The position numbers and the translations under genes were made by a program. Under the pieces are notes generated by a model, which did not search any database, had not been told where the DNA came from, and saw only the letters and a list, made by a program, of their open reading frames with translations. A stretch of DNA of 64,000 nucleotides from UBA4644 sp900555855. GTDB lineage: Bacteria; Bacillota; Clostridia; Oscillospirales; Butyricicoccaceae. Shown here one piece after another: positions 7,769 through 16,797 of this stretch. Numbering within the stretch: the first letter of the stretch is position 1; each line of letters begins with the position of its first letter. The DNA lies in the NCBI GenBank assembly GCA_052289195.1, contig DAWAJD010000002.1:1-64000 (forward strand), written 5' to 3'.

Positions 7769-9325
7769 TTATGCAAACCGCGCTTCCGCCGCCTGCAGCG
7801 CCTGAAGATAATCCATACCAAAGCGCTCCGGAAAGCGTTCATCTTCAAAAAACGCTTTCAGCACCGGATCCAGCCCGTTTTGCTCCGCAAGCAGATCCAT
7901 AATGAGCATCGCCTGAAAATAAGACAGCTCATTTCCGTCCGCATTCTGATAATTCCCGCCGACCTGCTCGTTTCGGCGGTCTGCGCAGGAGGTGACCACA
8001 GGGCGGAAGTCGTCTGCCCCCAGCTGCTCCGCCCGGGTCCGCAGCAGGCCCATCCCCCGGAAGCAGATCAGCTGCGCAGGATCCGTTTTTCCGCCATGCG
8101 TCCGGCAATAGTCCGTCAGCAGCAGGCCGACGGTCTTGCTGGGGCTGTCGGCAATGGCGCTGTAATCCAGCGTCAGCAGCGCCTGATAGGGGTCTCCCGC
8201 AAAGGGGCTACCCGCAAAGCAGGAAAGATAAGTGGCCATGCCCTCCTGCGTCCAGATAGGGTCCCGCCCCGGCTCCCGCTCCAGCAGGAAATGAATCGTC
8301 TCATGAATCCAGTCCGTCAGCCGGCCCACGGTAAGTCGGCCCGGCCGGCTTGCCATGCTTTCGCCCCCGGTGGAAAAGGAGACGATCATGGGCTGATGCC
8401 ATTGCACCGAAAGCCGTTCAAAGGCGTCCGGTGCATGATCCTTCAGATAACAGGAAAGCGCCTGCATCCCCTCTGCATATTGATCCAGCGCCCGCCAGAC
8501 CTCCTCCGGCGCGGAAAAATCCCGGATCGGCAAAAACCGGTATCCATGCGTCCCGACGCAGATCACCAGTGGATAAGGATAGGCTCTGCGATAGATCGCA
8601 TTTTCAAAAAAAGCGACACCGTAGGGGTTTTGATATTCTGCAGAAACGCCAATGGAGCGCAGCCAGTCATTGCGGTCCTCCTCCGAAAAGGCCGAAGCCC
8701 GCGCCCGCTCCAATCCGCCGTTTTCCAGCAGATAGCGCACCAGCTGCGCCGCGGTGCTTCTGGCCATCCGCAGCGTCTCCGCGCCGGCGAAATCCTCGGT
8801 CAGATAAGCCGCCATCAGCGAAAGCACCGGGAGATGCTCCGCCGATCTGTAATATTCCGCCAGCTCCTCCGCCGATGGCATTTCCTCTGGAAAGGCGCAC
8901 AGCATCAGCCCCGTCAGGATCCCAAAATCCTGCAGGGCATAGCGTTCCTCCAGCAGCCGCAGGCGGTATTCTCCCGAACGGATCTGCCCCGGCGTACAGC
9001 AGAAGACCGCCGCATCCATTCCATATCGCTCTGCCGTGGGCGCATCGGCAAGGCAGACGACAATGGCACCGCCCGTGCCACCCACGGTCCGGTCGGCCTG
9101 CTCCACATCCCTTCGGATCTGCAGCTCCAGCGCCGCGCGGTCTGCTTCGGAGAGCAAGCCCGTCTGCACATAAAGCGTCCCCCATTCCGCAGGGAATTCC
9201 GCCGCATCAAAGGGCGGCTGCGCTTTTGTTTGTCCCTCCGGCTCCGCTGAAGTCTTACCGGTGCAGCCGCAGCACAGCAAAAGCAGCAGCCCCGCCAACA
9301 GCCGGGCCGCCCACCGTCCGGCCAT
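7769..9325 (-). CDS. putative gluzincin-type metalloprotease lipoprotein
   Basis: A 518-aa exported protein. The N-terminus has a hydrophobic h-region (LLAGLLLLLCCGC) ending in GC, typical of a lipoprotein signal. A zinc-protease motif HETIH is seen at residues 341-345, with the possible third ligand in WTQEGMATYLS (E361), the arrangement of peptidase MA-like gluzincins. The rest of the protein has no motif I recognise. It would act outside the membrane, perhaps on envelope proteins or peptides. ATG at 9325 has GAAAGGG upstream; the reading frame continues to 9418 without a better start. It is a single gene between two terminators, and it ends opposite the Mur-ligase cluster. Confidence 0.65.
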   Translation of the reverse strand: MAGRWAARLLAGLLLLLCCGCTGKTSAEPEGQTKAQPPFDAAEFPAEWGTLYVQTGLLSEADRAALELQIRRDVEQADRTVGGTGGAIVVCLADAPTAERYGMDAAVFCCTPGQIRSGEYRLRLLEERYALQDFGILTGLMLCAFPEEMPSAEELAEYYRSAEHLPVLSLMAAYLTEDFAGAETLRMARSTAAQLVRYLLENGGLERARASAFSEEDRNDWLRSIGVSAEYQNPYGVAFFENAIYRRAYPYPLVICVGTHGYRFLPIRDFSAPEEVWRALDQYAEGMQALSCYLKDHAPDAFERLSVQWHQPMIVSFSTGGESMASRPGRLTVGRLTDWIHETIHFLLEREPGRDPIWTQEGMATYLSCFAGSPFAGDPYQALLTLDYSAIADSPSKTVGLLLTDYCRTHGGKTDPAQLICFRGMGLLRTRAEQLGADDFRPVVTSCADRRNEQVGGNYQNADGNELSYFQAMLIMDLLAEQNGLDPVLKAFFEDERFPERFGMDYLQALQAAEARFA

Positions 9326-9483
9326 AACCCTTTCCCCCTTTCCTTTTTTCGTATCAAAACCTATATGCAGGCAGGTTTTATCTGAAATTATTTTACTGTA
9401 AATTGCATGAAATCGCAAGTCTTTCCTTTTTGTAAAAAATGACGATACTTCTGCTATAAAAACAGACCAAACCCAAAAGCAAG

Positions 9484-9510
9484 AAAAAAGGCGCGGCTGC
9501 CCGCGCCTTT
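9484..9510 (-). terminator. terminator of ptb
   Basis: Stem AAAGGCGCGG / CCGCGCCTTT with a 4-base loop, followed on the minus strand by six T. It lies 60 bases past the ptb stop. Confidence 0.85.
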
Positions 9511-9570
9511 TGCTTCTGTTTTTCTGCGGACAAAGCGTTTTTCTGCTGCAGAGCCGCCATTTCAGATGCT

Positions 9571-10491
9571 TCAGTTGTCCAGATGCTTTTCCTTGCGGCT
9601 GACCACCGTTCCCAGTGCGATGGAGGCCAGCTTGCTTTCCGCGCTGTCGGAGCGGGATACCAGAATGATGGGGACCCGCGCCCCCACGATCATGCCGGCG
9701 GCCCGTGCGCCGCCCAGGCAGAGGGCGGTCTTATAGATGGCGTTGCCCATCTCATAATTGGTCACCAGCAGAATGTCGGCGTCTCCGGCGCCGGGGGCGT
9801 CATAATGCTTGTGCCGGCAGGCCTCCCGGCTCAGAGCCAGATCCACAGAAAGCGGTCCGATCACATCCATGTGATAGGGCGCCCAATGGCCCTTCATGGC
9901 AGCCATGGCAGCAGCGTCCACCGTGCCCTGGATCTTGGGATTCACTGTCTCCGCGCCGCAGACGCAGGAGCAATTGATATGCTCATAGCCCAGACACTGG
10001 AGCACATGGGCGGCGTTTTCCAATATCTGCACCTTTTTGACCAGATCGGGGAAGGTATTCATCCCGCCGTCGGTCATCAGCAGCATCTTGGGATAGAGCT
10101 TCGCTTCAAAGAGCATGATGTGGCTCAGCAGTCGGTTGGTGCGCAGGTTGGCCTCCTTGGAAAGGACGGCCCGCATCAGGTCTGCCGTGCCGATGATGCC
10201 CTTCATCAAAAAGTCCGCCTTGCCCTCCGTCACCAGCTGAACGGCCACCCGGGCACACTCCAGATCCCCGTGGGCCGGGACGATCTGATAAGCCTTGGGA
10301 TCCTCGCCCAGCTCCCGGAGGATCCGGTCGATCTTTTCCTCGTCGCCCACCAGCAGCGGCGTGACGATCTCCGACCGGCTGGCCATGACCACGGCCTCCA
10401 AAACCGCCTTGTCATGGGCGGCGGCCACGGCCAGAACGCCGGCCTCATCCTCCACGGCGGCGGCTACGATAGCATCCAGCGATCTCAGCAT
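9571..10491 (-). CDS. ptb: phosphate butyryltransferase
   Basis: A 306-aa enzyme of the phosphate acetyl/butyryltransferase family that converts butyryl-CoA and phosphate to butyryl-phosphate. Family landmarks are GKADFLMKGIIGTADLMRAVLSK in mid-protein (given here only as position about 90-112), the MTDGGMN segment and the C-terminal GARVPIILVSRSDSAESK. Length equals that of clostridial Ptb. It follows buk on the same strand after 13 bases, in the unusual order buk-ptb; clostridia usually have ptb first. With Buk it gives ATP from butyryl-CoA. The buk promoter probably drives both genes. Confidence 0.93.
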   Translation of the reverse strand: MLRSLDAIVAAAVEDEAGVLAVAAAHDKAVLEAVVMASRSEIVTPLLVGDEEKIDRILRELGEDPKAYQIVPAHGDLECARVAVQLVTEGKADFLMKGIIGTADLMRAVLSKEANLRTNRLLSHIMLFEAKLYPKMLLMTDGGMNTFPDLVKKVQILENAAHVLQCLGYEHINCSCVCGAETVNPKIQGTVDAAAMAAMKGHWAPYHMDVIGPLSVDLALSREACRHKHYDAPGAGDADILLVTNYEMGNAIYKTALCLGGARAAGMIVGARVPIILVSRSDSAESKLASIALGTVVSRKEKHLDN

Positions 10492-10504
10492 AGTTTCTTC
10501 CCCC

Positions 10505-11560
10505 TTAAAACTTTTTTGCCTGCTCCTGCCCCAGGAGCACCCGCAGCGCCCCCTGCGCCAGCGAGAGCATCTCCGCCTCGCCGGGCAGCACTAAAACAGG
10601 GGCGATCCGATGCACATAGCTGTCCACCAGAGCGCAAAGCCGCTTGGAATAGGCCATGCCGCCGGTAAGGACGATGGCGTCTACCTGAAAATGCAGCACG
10701 GCAGACAGCGCGGCGATGTCCTTGGACAGCTGATAGGCCAGCGCCTCAAAAATCAGCTTCGCCTCCGCATTGTCCTCCTCAAAGGCCATTTTTTCCACCG
10801 TGCGGAAATCCCGCGTGTTCAGATAGGAGACGATGCCGGAGCCGGTGTCCAGCTGCCGGAGGACCTCCTCCTTGGAGCGGCCGGAAAAGCAAAGCTCTAC
10901 CACCTGATGGACGGGCAGCCCGCCGGGCCGGTCCATAGAAAAACAGCCCTCGTCAAAAATGTTGCTCACATCCACCGCCCGGCCGTGCTGGTGAGCCGCG
11001 GAGGTGATGCCGCCGCCCAGATGGGAGACCACCAGGTCGCACTCCTCATACCGCTTGCCCAGCAGGGCTGCAGCCTTCCGGGCCATGCCCCGATGGTTCA
11101 GCGCGTGGAAATAGCTCTCCCGCACCATGCCCTTCTGCCCCGTCACCCGGGCCACATCGGTGATCTCGTCCACCGACACCGGGTCTACAAAGAAGCAGGG
11201 GAGCGCCGTCCCCCGGGCCAGCTCCCAGGCCAGCAGCGCGCCCAGATTGGAGGCGTGTTCGTGGCGGGCGTGGCGCATGGCCTCCACCACATCCTCGTCC
11301 ACCCGGTAGGTGCCTGCCGCCACAGGCTTGGTAAAGCCGCCCCGGGCACTGATGGCATCCAGATCTGCGATCTGATAGCCCGCCTTGTCCAGAGCGGCCA
11401 GGATCATATGCTTCCGATAATCCAGCTGATCCAGCACTGTTTTGTAAGGGGCCAGATCCGCCGGCTCATGGCTGATGCTTTCCGAATAGATCGGCTCCTC
11501 GTCCCGGAAGATGGCGATCTTCGTGGAGGTGGAGCCGGGATTGATCACAAGAATTTTCAT
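10505..11560 (-). CDS. buk: butyrate kinase
   Basis: A 351-aa ASKHA-fold kinase that moves phosphate from butyryl-phosphate to ADP, the ATP-yielding last step of butyrate formation. N-terminal ILVINPGSTSTKIA is the phosphate-binding signature, ARGGFTKPV and VSHLGGGITSAAH are family core motifs, and VLTGGMAYSKRL is the C-terminal nucleotide site. Start ATG at 11560 follows GGAGGGTCACCT. A consensus sigma-A promoter lies 34 bases upstream. The gene leads the buk-ptb pair and is transcribed away from the Pho-like two-component genes. Confidence 0.95.
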   Translation of the reverse strand: MKILVINPGSTSTKIAIFRDEEPIYSESISHEPADLAPYKTVLDQLDYRKHMILAALDKAGYQIADLDAISARGGFTKPVAAGTYRVDEDVVEAMRHARHEHASNLGALLAWELARGTALPCFFVDPVSVDEITDVARVTGQKGMVRESYFHALNHRGMARKAAALLGKRYEECDLVVSHLGGGITSAAHQHGRAVDVSNIFDEGCFSMDRPGGLPVHQVVELCFSGRSKEEVLRQLDTGSGIVSYLNTRDFRTVEKMAFEEDNAEAKLIFEALAYQLSKDIAALSAVLHFQVDAIVLTGGMAYSKRLCALVDSYVHRIAPVLVLPGEAEMLSLAQGALRVLLGQEQAKKF

Positions 11561-11593
11561 AGGTGACCCTCCTGTCTTTTTCCGTTCGCTTTT

Positions 11594-11622
11594 ATTCTAA
11601 AACGCAAGTCGACGATTGTCAA
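11594..11622 (-). promoter_or_regulatory. sigma-A promoter of buk-ptb
   Basis: On the minus strand TTGACA (11617-11622) and TAGAAT (11594-11599) are separated by 17 bp. Confidence 0.8.
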
Positions 11623-11692
11623 CCTGTCCCGCACAATTTCGTTAAATTTTTGCCATTATGCGCATTTTTCTTCTTCCTGTGCAGATTCTTTC

Positions 11693-11721
11693 TTGCAACT
11701 GCCGCCGGTTCCGTATAAAAT
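11693..11721 (+). promoter_or_regulatory. candidate promoter of the two-component operon
   Basis: TTGCAA (11693-11698) and TAAAAT (11716-11721) are separated by 17 bp, 36 bases before the response regulator start. Confidence 0.55.
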
Positions 11722-11757
11722 GGAAAGAGTACACTGCAGATTAAAGGAGGTCCCGCC

Positions 11758-12435
11758 ATGATCTATCTGCTGGAAGACGAAAGCAGCATCCGGGAGCTTG
11801 TGATCTACGCGCTGAACAGCGCCGGCTTCCACGCGGAAGGCTTCGACACGCCCTCCGCCTTTTGGAGCGCCCTCTCCCGGCAAACGCCGGAGCTGGTGCT
11901 GCTGGACATCATGCTGCCGGAGGAAGACGGGCTTTCCGTCCTGAAAAAGCTCCGCGCCGCCCGGGAGACCGCCCTGACGCCGGTGATCATGCTCACGGCC
12001 CGGGGCAGCGAATATGACAAGGTGCTGGGGCTGGAGCTGGGGGCGGACGATTATCTGCCCAAGCCCTTCGGGATGATGGAGCTGCTGGCCCGGGTCAAGG
12101 CCCTGCTGCGGCGGGCCGGGCAGCGCGGCAGACCGGAGGAATATCGGATCGACGGCCTGCGGGTCTGTCCGGAGACCCGTCTCGTCCAGGCAGACGGCCA
12201 GGACATTGCGCTGACGCTGAAGGAATTTGAGCTGCTCTGCATGCTGCTCCGGGCCGGCGGCCGGGTCCTCACCCGGGACCAGCTGCTGGAGGAGATCTGG
12301 GGCTATGCCTTTGACGGCGAGAGCCGCACGGTGGATGTGCATATCCGCACCCTGCGGCAGAAGCTGGGCCCCGCCGGCGACTGCATCGAGACTGTCCGCG
12401 GCGTGGGCTATAAGATCGGAGGGAGCCGGGCATGA
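11758..12435 (+). CDS. OmpR/PhoB-family response regulator
   Basis: A 225-aa two-domain regulator. The receiver domain has the acidic pocket EDE near residues 5-7, the phospho-acceptor Asp in LVLLDIMLPEEDG (about residue 51), the Thr/Ser in MLTARG and the Lys in LPKPFG. The C-terminal winged helix ends with the OmpR signature SRTVDVHIRTLRQKLG and VRGVGYKI. AAAGGAGG lies 7 bases before the ATG. Its stop overlaps the kinase start by ATGA. A Na/Pi cotransporter follows the kinase, so phosphate sensing (PhoB/PhoP-like) is likely, though no Pho assignment can be proven from sequence. Confidence 0.92.
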   Translation: MIYLLEDESSIRELVIYALNSAGFHAEGFDTPSAFWSALSRQTPELVLLDIMLPEEDGLSVLKKLRAARETALTPVIMLTARGSEYDKVLGLELGADDYLPKPFGMMELLARVKALLRRAGQRGRPEEYRIDGLRVCPETRLVQADGQDIALTLKEFELLCMLLRAGGRVLTRDQLLEEIWGYAFDGESRTVDVHIRTLRQKLGPAGDCIETVRGVGYKIGGSRA

Positions 12436-13793
12436 GACGCGCCATCTTCAAAAGCATTTTCTACACCGCCATGGCGGTGTTTCTTCTGAGCCTGCTGTGC
12501 GTCAGTCTGGTGCTTTTCCCCTATTCCGCCCGACAGCAGAAGCGCAGTCTGGAGGATACCGGCCAGGTCCTGGCGGCCATGGCCAACCACAGCCCGGAGC
12601 TTCTGGCCCAGACGCTTCCCTATTACGGCGGGAGCCGGCTCCGGGTCACCCTGCTTTCCCACACGGGCGAGGTCCTGCTGGACACGCAGGCAGATCCCGC
12701 CGCCATGGAAAACCACGCCCAGCGGGAGGAATTCCGTCAGGCGCTGGCGCAGGGCCAGGGCGAGAGCACCCGCTATTCCAGTACGCTCTCGGAAAAAACC
12801 GTCAACTACGCCGTCCTGCTGGAAAACGGCAGCGTTTTGCGGGTCTCGGGAGATTTTTCCGCCCAGACGGCCCTTGCCATCAGCCTGTTCACCCCCTGCC
12901 TGCTGGTGCTGGCGCTGGCGCTGGTGCTTTCCTTCCTGCTGGCGGCCCGGGTCTCCCGCAAGATCACCCAGCCGCTGGGCAAGATCGACCTGCGCAACCC
13001 GGACGACCGGGAGGTCTATGACGAGCTGCGGCCGCTGGTCCAGCGGATCAGCGCGCAGAACCGGGAGATCCAGCACAAGGTGGAGGAGCTGAAGGCAGAG
13101 CACGCCCGGCAGGACGATATGCGCCGGGAATTCACCGCCAATGTCTCCCACGAGCTGAAAACGCCCCTGACCTCCATCTCCGGCTATGCGGAGCTGATGC
13201 AGAACGGCATGGTCCGTCAGGAAGACATTTCCCGGTTTTCCGGCGTGATCTACCACGAGGCCCAGCGGATGATCGTTCTGGTGAACGATATCATCCGGCT
13301 CTCCCGGCTGGACGACAAGGACATCCGGGAGGAGACTCTGCCGGTGGATCTGTTCCAGGTCTGCGAGGAGACCCTTTCCACCCTGAAGCCTGCGGCGGAG
13401 GAGCGAAAGATCGCCCTGCACCTTACCGGCGCTTCCGCGGTCTTCCCCGGCGTGCGGCACATCGTGGACGAGATCGTCTATAACCTCTGCGACAACGCCA
13501 TCCGCTACAACAAGCCGGAGGGCAGCGTGTTTGTCTCGGCGGAGGCCAGGGACGGCTTCGCGGTGCTCACCGTCCGGGATACGGGCATCGGCATCCCGGA
13601 GGCGGAGCTGGGCCGCATCTTTGAGCGGTTTTATCAGGTGGACAAGAGCCATTCCAAAGAGGTCGGCGGAACGGGCCTTGGCCTTTCCATCGTCAAGCAC
13701 GGCGCAGCCTGCCTGGGCGCGGAGGTCCAGGTCTCCAGTCAGGAGGGCGAGGGCTCCTGCTTCACCGTCCGCTTTCCCCAGCAGGCCCGCTGA
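12432..13793 (+). CDS. sensor histidine kinase (PhoR-like)
   Basis: A 453-aa membrane kinase. TM1 lies at about residues 8-28 and TM2 at about 150-172, enclosing an extracytoplasmic domain of about 120 aa. A HAMP-like linker and the HisKA box FTANVSHELKTPLTSISGYA with the phospho-accepting His follow. The HATPase core shows N box (LCDNAIRYN), G1 (VRDTGIGIP), F box (FERFYQVDKSHS) and G2 (GGTGLGLSIVKH). There is no PAS domain. It starts in an ATGA overlap with the response regulator, giving a tightly coupled pair. The overall form resembles Gram-positive PhoR/WalK kinases; context favours phosphate control. Confidence 0.92.
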   Translation: MRRAIFKSIFYTAMAVFLLSLLCVSLVLFPYSARQQKRSLEDTGQVLAAMANHSPELLAQTLPYYGGSRLRVTLLSHTGEVLLDTQADPAAMENHAQREEFRQALAQGQGESTRYSSTLSEKTVNYAVLLENGSVLRVSGDFSAQTALAISLFTPCLLVLALALVLSFLLAARVSRKITQPLGKIDLRNPDDREVYDELRPLVQRISAQNREIQHKVEELKAEHARQDDMRREFTANVSHELKTPLTSISGYAELMQNGMVRQEDISRFSGVIYHEAQRMIVLVNDIIRLSRLDDKDIREETLPVDLFQVCEETLSTLKPAAEERKIALHLTGASAVFPGVRHIVDEIVYNLCDNAIRYNKPEGSVFVSAEARDGFAVLTVRDTGIGIPEAELGRIFERFYQVDKSHSKEVGGTGLGLSIVKHGAACLGAEVQVSSQEGEGSCFTVRFPQQAR

Positions 13794-13813
13794 ACCGGCC
13801 CATGATTTTACGC

Positions 13814-13860
13814 GGATTTAACACAGCGCTCTTTTGGATTTAACCTTCATCCGATATACT
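13814..13860 (+). promoter_or_regulatory. possible Pho box overlapping an activator-dependent promoter
   Basis: Two exact copies of GGATTTAAC (13814-13822 and 13836-13844) are offset by 22 bp, two helical turns. The second copy overlaps the place of the -35. The -10 TATACT is at 13855-13860, and the matching -35 hexamer (TTTTGG) is poor, as expected when an OmpR-family activator is required. Confidence 0.55.
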
Positions 13861-13897
13861 GGTTCTTATGTAAAAACGACTGCAAGGAGGCAGAGAC

Positions 13898-15655
13898 ATG
13901 GACTTTTTCTCCCTGATCTCTCTGATCGGCGGCTTGACCTTCTTCCTTTACGGCATGAGCGTCATGTCCTCCAGCCTGGAAAAGATGTCCGGCGGAAAGC
14001 TGGAGGAGATGCTGCGGCAGCTGACGGCAAAGCCCCTTCTGAGCATGGTCCTGGGTGCAGTGATCACCATCGCCGTGCAGTCCTCCTCCTCCACCACCGT
14101 CATGCTGGTGGGTCTGGTCAACTCCGGCATCATGCAGTTTTCCCAGACGGTGAATGTGATCTTCGGCGCCAACATCGGCACCACCTTCACCGCCTGGCTC
14201 ACCTCGCTTTCCGGCATCGACAGCGACGCCTTTTTCCTGCAGCTGCTGAAGCCCAAGAATTTCTCCCCCATTCTGGCCTTCATCGGCATTCTGATGATCA
14301 TGTTTTCCAAGCGGGACAAGCGCAAGAGCGTGGGGACGGCCTTCGTTGGTTTTGCCATCCTGATGTATGGCATGGAGCTGATGGCCGCGGCCATGAGCCC
14401 GCTGGCGGATATGCCGGAGCTGGAGGGCCTTCTGGTCCAGCTGAACAACCCCATTCTGGGCGTCCTGGTGGGTCTGCTGTTCACCGCCGTGATCCAGAGC
14501 TCCGCCGCCTCCATCGCCATCCTGCAGGCCCTTTCCATGACCGGCGCCATCACCTACGGCATGGCCATCCCCATCGTCATGGGCCTGAACATCGGCACCT
14601 GCGCCACCTCCCTGATCTCCTGCATCGGCACCAACATCCGGGCAAAGCGGGTGGCCGTGCTCCATGTGTCCATCAAGGCCGTCAGTACGGTGATCTGTCT
14701 TTCGCTGTTTGAGCTGCTGAACGCCATTTTCCACTTCCCCTTTGTGGAGCTTTCCGTCCACCCCTGGCAGATTGCCCTGGTCCACACCATCTTCAACATC
14801 GTCACCACCATTCTGCTGATGCCCTTCAGCCAGCAGCTGGTGCGGCTGACGGAGAAGGTCGTCCGGGAGCGGAACGCCGACAGCAGCCCCCTCCATGCAG
14901 ACGCGCCCCTGCTGGACGACCGTCTGCTCCGCGCCCCCTCCATCGCCACGGCAGAGGCCTTTAATGTTTCCACCCACATGGCGCTGCAGGCGCAGGATAT
15001 CCTGCTTCTGGGGCTTCCGCTGGCGAAAAATTACAACCTCCGGGACGATAAGCGGATCCTGGAAATGGAGGACCAGCTGGATCAGTATGAGGACAAGCTG
15101 GGGACCTATCTGGTGAAGCTCTCTGCCCAGGCCCTTTCCAGCAGCGACAGCCAGGTCTGCTCCAAGATCCTCCACGCCATCGGCGATTTTGAGCGTCTGG
15201 GCGACCACGCGGTAAATCTGGTCCGGGTGGCCCGGGAGATCGACGAAAAGCAGATCGCCTTCTCCCCCGCCGCCCAGGCGGAGCTGGACACCATCACCGC
15301 CGCGCTGGATGAGATCCTGGATGTGACCGTTCAGGCCTATCTGAACAACGACGCCGACATGGCCGGCCGGGTGGAGCCGCTGGAGCAGGTCATCGACCGG
15401 CTCACCTCCATCTGCAAGGACAACCATATCCGCCGTCTGCAGAAGGGCTCCTGCACCATTGCCGGCGGCTTTATCCTCTCCGACCTGCTGAACAATTACC
15501 AGCGCATTTCCGACCACTGCTCCAACATCGCCGTGGCCATCATCGAGGTGGAGCACAACAGCTTCGACACCCATCGCTACCTGAACGGCGTGAAATACGG
15601 CAACAGCGTTTTCAACGAGATCTACGACCAATACGCGCAGAAATATTCCCTCTAA
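13898..15655 (+). CDS. Na+/phosphate cotransporter with C-terminal PhoU-like domain
   Basis: A 585-aa protein of the NptA/PNaS family, importing phosphate with sodium. The membrane half (to about residue 310) holds the two inverted repeat motifs QSSSSTTVMLVGLVNSG (near residue 66) and QSSAASIAILQAL (near 204), which are the substrate-binding QSS repeats. The soluble C-terminal third is a PhoU-like helical bundle (from about 360, including FERLGDHAVNLVR). ATG at 13898 follows AAGGAGG. It lies 104 bases after a two-component system with a candidate Pho box in between, which suggests induction under phosphate limitation. Confidence 0.93.
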   Translation: MDFFSLISLIGGLTFFLYGMSVMSSSLEKMSGGKLEEMLRQLTAKPLLSMVLGAVITIAVQSSSSTTVMLVGLVNSGIMQFSQTVNVIFGANIGTTFTAWLTSLSGIDSDAFFLQLLKPKNFSPILAFIGILMIMFSKRDKRKSVGTAFVGFAILMYGMELMAAAMSPLADMPELEGLLVQLNNPILGVLVGLLFTAVIQSSAASIAILQALSMTGAITYGMAIPIVMGLNIGTCATSLISCIGTNIRAKRVAVLHVSIKAVSTVICLSLFELLNAIFHFPFVELSVHPWQIALVHTIFNIVTTILLMPFSQQLVRLTEKVVRERNADSSPLHADAPLLDDRLLRAPSIATAEAFNVSTHMALQAQDILLLGLPLAKNYNLRDDKRILEMEDQLDQYEDKLGTYLVKLSAQALSSSDSQVCSKILHAIGDFERLGDHAVNLVRVAREIDEKQIAFSPAAQAELDTITAALDEILDVTVQAYLNNDADMAGRVEPLEQVIDRLTSICKDNHIRRLQKGSCTIAGGFILSDLLNNYQRISDHCSNIAVAIIEVEHNSFDTHRYLNGVKYGNSVFNEIYDQYAQKYSL

Positions 15656-15666
15656 CGCAACGCAGC

Positions 15667-15705
15667 AAAAAACCTCCGCGCCAGCCCGGCGCGGAGGTCT
15701 CTTTT
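15667..15705. terminator. bidirectional terminator between nptA-like and yitT-like genes
   Basis: Perfect stem CCTCCGCGCC / GGCGCGGAGG with a 5-base loop. An A-run on the left and a T-run on the right let it serve both convergent genes. Confidence 0.85.
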
Positions 15706-15718
15706 TCTCTGAAATAGC

Positions 15719-16594
15719 TCAGTTGTCCGCCGGCTGGAAGCCCAGGCCGTAGGCGGTATCGTAAGGACAAAGCACCACGAAGGACGCCTTGTCGTGGCGG
15801 TTGGCGATGGCGCGGATGCGGCAGGCCTCCGCCCGGGTACAGGCGCACATGAGGACCTTTTTTCCCTGCCCGGAGAACATCCCGGTGGCCTCGATGGCCG
15901 TAACGCCCCGCTCCACCTCCTCCATGATCTCGTCGGCGATCTCCTTGCCCTTGCTGGTGATCACAAGGCAGAGCTGACCGGTAACAAAGCCGTTGGTGAT
16001 CTTATCCACCACAGTGGCGCTGGCCACCGTCATCACAAGACCCTGCAGCACCGGGTCGATGCGGCGGAAGACAAAGGCGCTCACCAAAATGGCGGAGCCG
16101 TCGATGATCATGGAGATGGTCCCCACATTCACATGGGGCATCTTTTTCCGCAGGGAAAGGATCAGGAAATCCGTTCCGCCGGTGGAGGAGCCCCGCCAAT
16201 AGATCAGCGCAAGGCCCGCGCCGGAAAGCGCTCCGGCAAAGAGCGCCGCCATCAGCTTGTCGCCGGTATAGGAGGGCAGATGGGGAAACACAAGGTCCAG
16301 CAGGACCGTGCTGATGACCATCGTCCGCAGAGAATGGAACAAAAACCGCTTGCCCAGCGTTTTCAGGCAATAGAGGATGATGGGGATATTCAGGATCAGG
16401 ATCCACATACCGATGGGGATGGTCTTGATAAAGTAATTCAGGATCATGGCGTAGCCGGTGATGCCGCCGGTGACGAAATCCGCCTTGGACGCGAAGGAAT
16501 AGACCCCCGCCGCATAGAGCGAGCCGCCGATGATATCATACAGGATATCCAGCAGCAGCTCTTTTTTATTGATCTGTTTCAGCTTTTCCATCAT
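15719..16594 (-). CDS. YitT family membrane protein (DUF161/DUF2179)
   Basis: A 291-aa protein with about five transmembrane segments in the first 200 residues, including motifs typical of YitT (GGITGYAMI, the GGTDFLIL segment). A soluble C-terminal DUF2179 domain follows (about residues 215-285: GVTAIEATGMFSGQGKKVLMCACTR is its core, here cited by position). The function of the family is unsettled; some members are linked to spermidine or small-molecule transport. Two consecutive ATGs at 16594 and 16591 follow GGGGAGG. It is a single gene with a terminator downstream. Confidence 0.88.
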   Translation of the reverse strand: MMEKLKQINKKELLLDILYDIIGGSLYAAGVYSFASKADFVTGGITGYAMILNYFIKTIPIGMWILILNIPIILYCLKTLGKRFLFHSLRTMVISTVLLDLVFPHLPSYTGDKLMAALFAGALSGAGLALIYWRGSSTGGTDFLILSLRKKMPHVNVGTISMIIDGSAILVSAFVFRRIDPVLQGLVMTVASATVVDKITNGFVTGQLCLVITSKGKEIADEIMEEVERGVTAIEATGMFSGQGKKVLMCACTRAEACRIRAIANRHDKASFVVLCPYDTAYGLGFQPADN

Positions 16595-16705
16595 AGCCGA
16601 TACCTCCCCTTTCCGCTTTTCAGCGCGCTTCTGATCTGTAATTCCAACAATTTATTATAGCATATTCCGCCGCGCCTGACAACCCCCGCCGCCGGCGCAG
16701 AACGC

Positions 16706-16746
16706 AAAAACCGGCGGCAGGAGCTCCTGCCGCCGGGGGTTTTGTT
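16706..16746. terminator. terminator of the TasA-like gene
   Basis: Perfect 26-base palindrome at 16711-16736 (arm CCGGCGGCAGGAG). It is flanked by an A-run on the left, which becomes a minus-strand T-run, and by TTTTGTTTTT on the right. A second inverted repeat, GCCCCTCCGCC / GGCGGAGAGGGGC, lies at 16753-16780. Confidence 0.75.
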
Positions 16747-16797
16747 TTTGCTTGCCCCTCCGCCGGAGGGCGGAGAGGGGCTGAAAATAAAGAGTAA

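Noticed and set aside
13847..15631. 594-codon open frame opposite the NptA-like gene
   Set aside because: His/Gly/Asp-rich antisense shadow; the plus-strand frame has clear transporter motifs.
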